Below are positions 58,637 to 64,000 of a stretch of 64,000 nucleotides of DNA, in pieces. The notes below the pieces were generated by a model. It worked only from the letters and a program-made list of their open reading frames with translations, had not been told where the DNA came from and made no database searches. The stretch's first letter is position 1, and each line of letters opens with the position of its first letter. A program made the position numbers and the translations under genes. The stretch spans positions 303,268-367,267 of the forward strand of contig MU619245.1 in the NCBI GenBank assembly GCA_025201805.1. The letters are read 5' to 3'. This DNA is from Parasitella parasitica. Lineage: Eukaryota; Mucoromycota; Mucoromycetes; Mucorales; Mucoraceae.

Positions 58637-59775
58637 TTAAAACGGTTGCATGCACTCAAAAACACGTCTAAAATCTGCTACTAGCTTGAATAGCTGACTG
58701 TGACCAGATTGAAAGAGGCGAAAAGATGAATTAGTTTGCTTCATTTCAATAATGCAATCCTCCTTGATGTCCACTGGATGGTTTATACACATGGTGAACT
58801 AAGCTGACCCAAATCTCGAAGATGTTCCACCTCGCTGTGCAATCTTGCTTAACAGGTTGGCACCACCTTTTATTTGATACAGCCATTCCATAGTATTGAA
58901 CTCGTCAATGTTGATATTGTAATTCAGAAGAGGCATACAAAGACATATCATTTGGTTCCACCATTCAGCGCGTTCCTCTTGCGTTTGTAAGTGAGCAGGG
59001 TTTTTGAGTTTTATGACAAGCGTCAAAGTTTCTAATGCTTGTAATTTGTTTGCGAGATATCGAATTGAGGAATCGGACAGTCGAGGATTGACAAGATCAA
59101 GTATCTTTATGCTGGAATTTGGGCTTATTTTCTCTGTGTTTTCAATCCTTGAGATATTACAATTTTTTAGTTCCAAAGAATGTGTCGTTTGAGGGCAGTC
59201 GGTTATAAGGCCATCTAGATTGGCGTTGAAAAAAACCTCGATGAAACAGCCCAAAAGTTGCAGCTGTTCTAGCTTCTTGAATTCTCTCAGATGCTTTTTT
59301 AAAAAAAAAAATTATGGTCTTGGCTCGTACGACCTAAAAACGGTCTAATGTGAATTCTAAGCTTGGTCAATGTGTCTTTATACTTTAAAGCAAGCGCTGT
59401 ATAAAGCTCTTTGTATCTAAAATCCCATTTATCTAAAGAGGGAAAAGGGTTGAGATACTTGTGTCGATTTTCTGCTGCAAGAAGACGAAGCAGAATATGT
59501 TTTGTTTTAAAATCACTCGATACTAGACAACTAAATCCTTCAATTTATGGGCAATGCTGCAAAATGTTATCAAGGTCTTGATCCATGCCCTGAGAAACTC
59601 TACTCTCCACAGGTTCCGTTGAGTAGAATGTAGGATTCACGCAAAGTTCAACCTTCCTGATGAGATTTCAAAGCTTCGATGTAGAGCTGCTGGCAGCTTT
59701 AATTGTATTGGCAAAACTAGCAATCCTATCAGACGGTAGGTACACATTTTTGTACACTTTGTATTGTGTTGATCT
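58637..59775 (-). pseudogene. Decayed F-box/LRR-like paralogue of the gene at 60630-62204
   Basis: Fragments on the minus strand match the intact neighbour in order: VYKNVYLPSDRIASFANTIKA (vs LFKNANLPPNDIASFASTVKA), then DKWDFRYKELYTALALKYKD, HLREFKKLEQLQLLG, DCPQTTHSLELKNCNISR, IKILDLVNPRLSDSSIRYL, WWNQMICLCMPLLNYNINI, and CIIEMKQTNSSFRLFQ. Lesions: an in-frame TGA at 59670-59668, a frame change at the homopolymer near 59295-59311, and a TAG at 58801-58799 inside the homologous region. The F-box itself is not found at the 5' end. It is therefore a pseudogene created by tandem duplication, or a lost copy of a once two-gene cluster. Confidence 0.75.
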
Positions 59776-59828
59776 AAATCAACTCTTGCAAACAAACTGG
59801 CATTGGTAAAATGTATCTCGTGTTTCAT

Positions 59829-60629
59829 TTTTTTTATAATGTGTTTTCAACTTGATCAAAGATAATTTTTAGAATTTTATTAGAGTGATTTGATCTAGAC
59901 ATGATTATTGTATTTGCATAGCAAAAAAGAAAAAGAATATTAAGCAGGATCTTGTTGAGATAATGGGTGTTCTTTTTTATTCATAAATTAGTACCTCTGC
60001 CTCTTGATTTAATAAGATTATACATTGTTTTGATGATATTGATGGTCTTATTGTGTATTTAATTAAAAAAAGTTCGAACTTAACAAAAGACAAATAATAA
60101 TAAAATTTAAGCACAATGAACCAAAGCTGAAAAACGTTTGACTCTTTAGATTTACTTAAAGCTCATATTGGAACGATTGCTTATTATTTCATGGATGTAA
60201 TTATCTATGAAAAGTGTTCTTTTTTTTTTTTTTTTAGTAAAAAGGTGTATATTGAGCTTATAATGCTACTACACTAAAACTAAGTATCTATATAACTTAA
60301 AAATAGAACTTGTGTAGGAACTATTTCTTCAAATTTAAATTTGTACCAGGAAAATACTTCAAGCCAAGCATAATAAGAATTCTAACAACGGCTACCACAA
60401 ATTTTTAAAACCAACATGAAAAGCTTTCTTGTATCAAAGATTATTTTAGCAATAACTGTCATTTTTTAAAAATCAATAAAATTGTATTTGTGATATTATA
60501 TTTACTAAGCTTAGTTGGTTCATAAAATACTAAATATAAAAATAGTGGCATATTCATAATATATATGTAAAATGAGTGGAACATACGGTATATACTACCA
60601 GTATTTGGTTACATGACATTAACGACTTG
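59829..60629. other. Intergenic between decayed and intact F-box copies
   Basis: 801 bp of very AT-rich DNA with a T-run at about 60219-60236. Nothing else is supported. Confidence 0.6.
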
Positions 60630-62204
60630 TTAATTGGGTCTTGGAAACATTTTTACACCTTGCACCGTCATATTTAGTAGCTCTTTGCAGCTAGAATAAG
60701 TATATTGGCTATTTTCATTTTCTGTTGTACCATCAAATTTACGATTACTGGCGTATTTGCATCCTTTTGTCTCTGGATACCTGTTGCTATCAAAGAATAC
60801 GTCCAAGTGCTCTCTAGTCAAGTAGGAGCCTATCTTGTTATTCCCAAATATATCGAAAGGAGTCCGATGCAAACGTTCTACGTTTAGAATTGTAATGCTC
60901 TTGGGTGAATATTCTTTGAGGGTGTCAACAATTTTTTGAAAGTCTGCTTTGTCTATAAACTGATTAATAAACTTGGATTTGAATAAGCCCAAGTATGAGC
61001 CATTCTGCTTCAGTTCTATGATGTAGCTTCTCGATTGGCCAAAATCAATGATGAATTCAGTAAAGTCTGCTGATTTTTGGTTTGCAATTGTGTTCGTCAG
61101 ATCGATACCGCATTTGATTAAGTGTAAATAGTTGTCAGAGCTGAAATCTTGAACGCTGATATTGTAATGGTCAAGGTTCTTACACATGCTTGTTAACTGG
61201 TCCCACCATTCATTACTCTGACATAGCGACTGGTAGCAGTCGCTAAGCCATACGGAGAGGACCAAATCTTTTAGTCCCTTCAATTTGGTCTCGAAATACT
61301 TGATTGAGCATACAGGAAGCTTGGGATCGACAAGCTCTAGTCTCTTTATGTGAAAGTTGGGGACCACTTTCTCTGGGTAGGCGTGATTACTTGAAAATCC
61401 ACATTCGATAAGCTGCAACAAGTGTGTTGTTTGAGGGCAATCATCTAGCATCTGATCCATTTCACCAACAATAGAGCTGAATACCAAAGAACCACGAATT
61501 TGCAATTGCTCTAACGACTTGAAATGCTTCAAGTTGGTCTTCAGAGCACAAAAATCATCGTCTTTGCTCGCATCATAAGATGAGTCATACGGAAAGAGCA
61601 CAAGCTTGATGAGAGATTCTTTGTGCTTCAAACTGAGCAATCTATAGGTGAGCTTTTCCGCTGTGGTCCAATTGTCTAAAAAGCTAAACATCTTTAGATG
61701 CTTGAGCTCAGCTTTCGATTCAAGGAGGCAGTTCCAAGTGAAAAAGGTTTCAAACTCGATGAATAATGGACTAACAAATATTTCGATATTAGGGCAGCAT
61801 TCAAGAATGACGCTAAGGTTCTGATTTGCATTGGGAGGAAATCGAGCGTTTCGTTGAGGAGCTTCTGGATAAAACATGACGTTTGTTACGATATCGGCCA
61901 ACTTTTGTGATGCCTTCACCGTAGAAGCAAAGCTAGCAATGTCGTTAGGTGGCAAATTCGCATTTTTGAATAGTTTAAGCTGTACAGTTTCTGCTGATTT
62001 TGACCATTTTTTGTTGACCAAATGACATTGATAAAGCGTCTTTGCGTTTTGCATCCATCCCAGTTCGTCTTCAAAAAGTTGTTCAAAAATTCCTTGTAGA
62101 ACTTTATCCGGAAGCTGACCCGGATGGCTGGATTCACACATGTTTGTTATTAAATTCAAAAGAAAAGTCGTTAAATTTAGTTTGATGTTTTCTTGTGTAC
62201 GCAT
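60630..62204 (-). CDS. F-box protein with LRR-like C-terminal region
   Basis: Single exon, 524 aa. An F-box near the N-terminus reads LPDKVLQGIFEQLF ... LYQCHLVNKKWSKSA, the motif that binds Skp1 in SCF ubiquitin ligases. The remainder has irregular leucine-rich repeats (LKHLKMFSFLDNW, LEQLQIRGSL, IKRLELVDPKL, LKDLVLSVWL), a likely substrate-binding surface. Starts at 62204 (MRTQENIK) or the later Met (MCESSHPG, about 62141) are possible; the latter sits right before the F-box. Many Mucoromycota carry expanded families of such F-box genes; a decayed relative lies directly downstream. The substrate is unknown. Confidence 0.82.
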   Translation of the reverse strand: MRTQENIKLNLTTFLLNLITNMCESSHPGQLPDKVLQGIFEQLFEDELGWMQNAKTLYQCHLVNKKWSKSAETVQLKLFKNANLPPNDIASFASTVKASQKLADIVTNVMFYPEAPQRNARFPPNANQNLSVILECCPNIEIFVSPLFIEFETFFTWNCLLESKAELKHLKMFSFLDNWTTAEKLTYRLLSLKHKESLIKLVLFPYDSSYDASKDDDFCALKTNLKHFKSLEQLQIRGSLVFSSIVGEMDQMLDDCPQTTHLLQLIECGFSSNHAYPEKVVPNFHIKRLELVDPKLPVCSIKYFETKLKGLKDLVLSVWLSDCYQSLCQSNEWWDQLTSMCKNLDHYNISVQDFSSDNYLHLIKCGIDLTNTIANQKSADFTEFIIDFGQSRSYIIELKQNGSYLGLFKSKFINQFIDKADFQKIVDTLKEYSPKSITILNVERLHRTPFDIFGNNKIGSYLTREHLDVFFDSNRYPETKGCKYASNRKFDGTTENENSQYTYSSCKELLNMTVQGVKMFPRPN

Positions 62205-62300
62205 ATATATATCTATATATATATATCTAGAATTTTGAGTCGTTTTAATAACTGATATGTAGAAGGAACAACTCGTTACTATTATAGATCACAAGACAGA

Positions 62301-62600
62301 ATGAAATCTTTAAACAATACACCAAAACTAGATATCCCACTACGTTGTCCTTGCTGGTAAGCGGCAGTTTTTTTTTTTTTTTTTTTTTTGATGCAAATGT
62401 ATATCACTAGGCGGATAGGGGAGAAAGCACCCTCAGTAGTGTTCTCCAGACCTACACGTTGTCCTAAAATTTCTTTTCACTCCTCATGCACCATAAAATA
62501 TCTTCACACTCTGTTGCCATCGATACATGAAAAGAGCTCACAAGAAATAATCCACATTAATTTAGGTGCTCTACGGCCATCTACACAAAGATATCAATGA
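62301..62600 (+). CDS. Possible small two-exon gene (hypothetical)
   Basis: ATG at 62301 opens MKSLNNTPKLDIPLRCPC; a consensus GTAAGC donor at 62357 and an acceptor TATCACTAG at 62410 splice into an open frame (RIGEKAPSVVFSRPTRCP) ending at 62600, about 81 aa. The intron is mostly a T-run. The join keeps frame, but that has a one-in-three chance. No family is recognised; it may be a remnant. Confidence 0.28.
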
Positions 62601-64000
62601 ATTTTTTAAATAAGATTGCATAGTCAAAGCGGTTATCGTAGATCCTGATGATAACAATGCAGTTCCCGCGCAATTGCCGAAATGTAGGGTTGTCAATCAA
62701 AAATATATGTCGCTAGAGATGATCCAATCAACAAGCCTTGTTATCATCGGGATGAACACATTATAATGACACATGTGCTCCACAGAGTGTCTCATTACAT
62801 AGCGCTGGGTCATTTGTGCACATTGAACAACCTCTTTTAAGTAAAAGTAAAGACACAAAAAGACAAAAAACTGAACAGTAGAGGTTTTTTCGAGCAAAAG
62901 ATTCTCACTTACCTGTTTTCAAGTCTTGGGATGTTTGCTAAACTCTCACGTTTCTCCAAAACTTATTAACAAAGAGGGATATTTTGTCTCATTTGATCAA
63001 CGACACACTGATTTGCAGCGAGCTCCTTAAAATCTCAAAGACCCGCCATTGGAAACAACGAAGAATGTTCACATCTTCGTTGAGCATCAAAGTGATACCA
63101 AATGTATAAAAACTTTTGTCATGTGGTAAGTATGTATAGTGGTGATCTATCAAACCAAAAAGATTCGTGCACAAGAGCAAAAAGTGCGGTGACATTCATG
63201 TAACAGTTAGATTAGTACATCCAAACACGAAGGGAGGTTAAAGCCCCTGTACATTATGGACAATATCGTGAAAACATGTGTATCGTCAATGTCAAATTTA
63301 AATATAATCTTTTCCTCCTTCAGCGAAACGTGCAGCTAAATGCTATGGTTGCATTTATCACCACATTAAGGAGCGTATTGTCGGCCATACAGCGTGCTTT
63401 GACTGGTCACGACTATACCAGACAATTTCTTTTGTTTTGTAGACACTTTCTATAGCCATTTCAAAGAGTAAATTTTCAGATATAACGTAAAAAGAAAGGC
63501 TTTTCCCAAGATATCCATTATCAGAAAATGTTTTTTGTTGCTCACTCTTTATTTCCTAGCAATTCATCTGGCGTTTTTTAAGCTGTTTGTAAACGTTTAC
63601 GCGATTGAGTACTATTTTGTAAATGGAGTTACTATGAGCTTTGGTGAGGTAATCTGGAAAAATGTCAATTTGCTGCATTTGATGTGCATGTAAAGCAAGT
63701 GGCTTGACCTTTTCTTTAATGCGTTCATAATATGCAAACCAGTAAATTTTTGCCAAGATATTGTCACGCCTTGATGTAGAGGTAGACTCTATATGAATAC
63801 TTTCAAAACAGTATAATTTGGCAAATACCAATATTTACGACATGCATAAAATGGCCAATATTTTGTCATAGGCTCACAGTCAGTTCCGACTAGGATAGAA
63901 ATTTTAACTTAGTAGGTATGAGAGACGAGCACACTACACTTGACATCCCTTTAATCATCAAGTTGCTCTAGAACGGTGTCCAATGCATCCAGTGTAGTTG
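62601..64000. other. Terminal region without a supported gene
   Basis: AT-rich. The 91-codon minus-strand ORF (63556-63831) and others here have no recognised domain. A plus-strand piece near 63338-63420 reads CYGCIYHHIKER then HTACFDWS, with spaced Cys/His, but has no start and stops soon. Confidence 0.45.

Noticed and set aside
1-64000. A biosynthetic cluster or defence system
   Set aside because: The genes are conserved housekeeping and regulatory families from unrelated pathways, with no core synthase, toxin-antitoxin or nuclease module.

Overview
The window is a eukaryotic nuclear contig from a fungus, most probably an early-diverging filamentous fungus of the Mucoromycota (Mucorales-like). 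This rests on seen features: AT-rich DNA, many short GT-AG introns (about 45-75 nt) with CTAAC/CTAAT-like branch sites, and fungal families such as an AreA-type GATA factor with its DUF1752 domain, a CYS-3/MetR-type bZIP, an NAD-dependent Mtd1, a PAS-domain kinase and a Cti6-like PHD protein. The species is not identified. A run of ten Ns (37133-37142) marks an assembly gap. I rebuilt exon structures by hand from reading frame, splice consensus and family conservation; every multi-exon model below keeps an open frame end to end.

Layout. 0-14 kb: SUV3 mitochondrial RNA helicase (+), a 64-residue MGSxxSC-type small protein (+), PAS kinase (+), an alpha-arrestin (+), and an AreA-like GATA factor (-). 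14-23.4 kb: a PSP1-domain protein (-), a Nudix-like protein (+) whose stop codon overlaps the stop of a convergent kanadaptin-like FHA protein (-), an alpha/beta hydrolase (+), and an ING-family PHD protein (+). 23.6-31.6 kb: eIF3m (-), a Cti6-like PHD protein (-), and an unrecognised basic Ser/Thr-rich protein (-). 33-37 kb: a UPF0014/FetB-like membrane protein, a RING-CH membrane protein and a CYS-3-like bZIP (all +). The bZIP is followed by eight copies of TTCAACAT. 39-45 kb: a minus-strand block of gamma-tubulin, Mtd1, a two-hotdog acyl-CoA thioesterase and ARV1. 47.9-49.5 kb: an MFS sugar porter (-). 53-57.5 kb: an endonuclease/exonuclease/phosphatase-family protein (-) and an acid-lipase-type esterase (+) sharing a 233-bp divergent promoter, then GNA1 (-). 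58.6-62.2 kb: a decayed copy and an intact copy of an F-box gene (-).

The genes are mostly housekeeping and regulatory and do not form a metabolic cluster. Loose themes are lipid and sterol handling (ARV1, thioesterase, lipase, EEP-family protein), nutrient regulation (AreA-like, CYS-3-like, PAS kinase, arrestin, sugar porter) and chromatin readers (ING, Cti6-like). The least ordinary signals are in noncoding DNA: the TTCAACAT array, a 21-bp-phased CGACTA repeat, an eroded ~160-bp tandem repeat, and scattered remnants of probable mobile elements. I saw no CRISPR array, rRNA or convincing tRNA gene.
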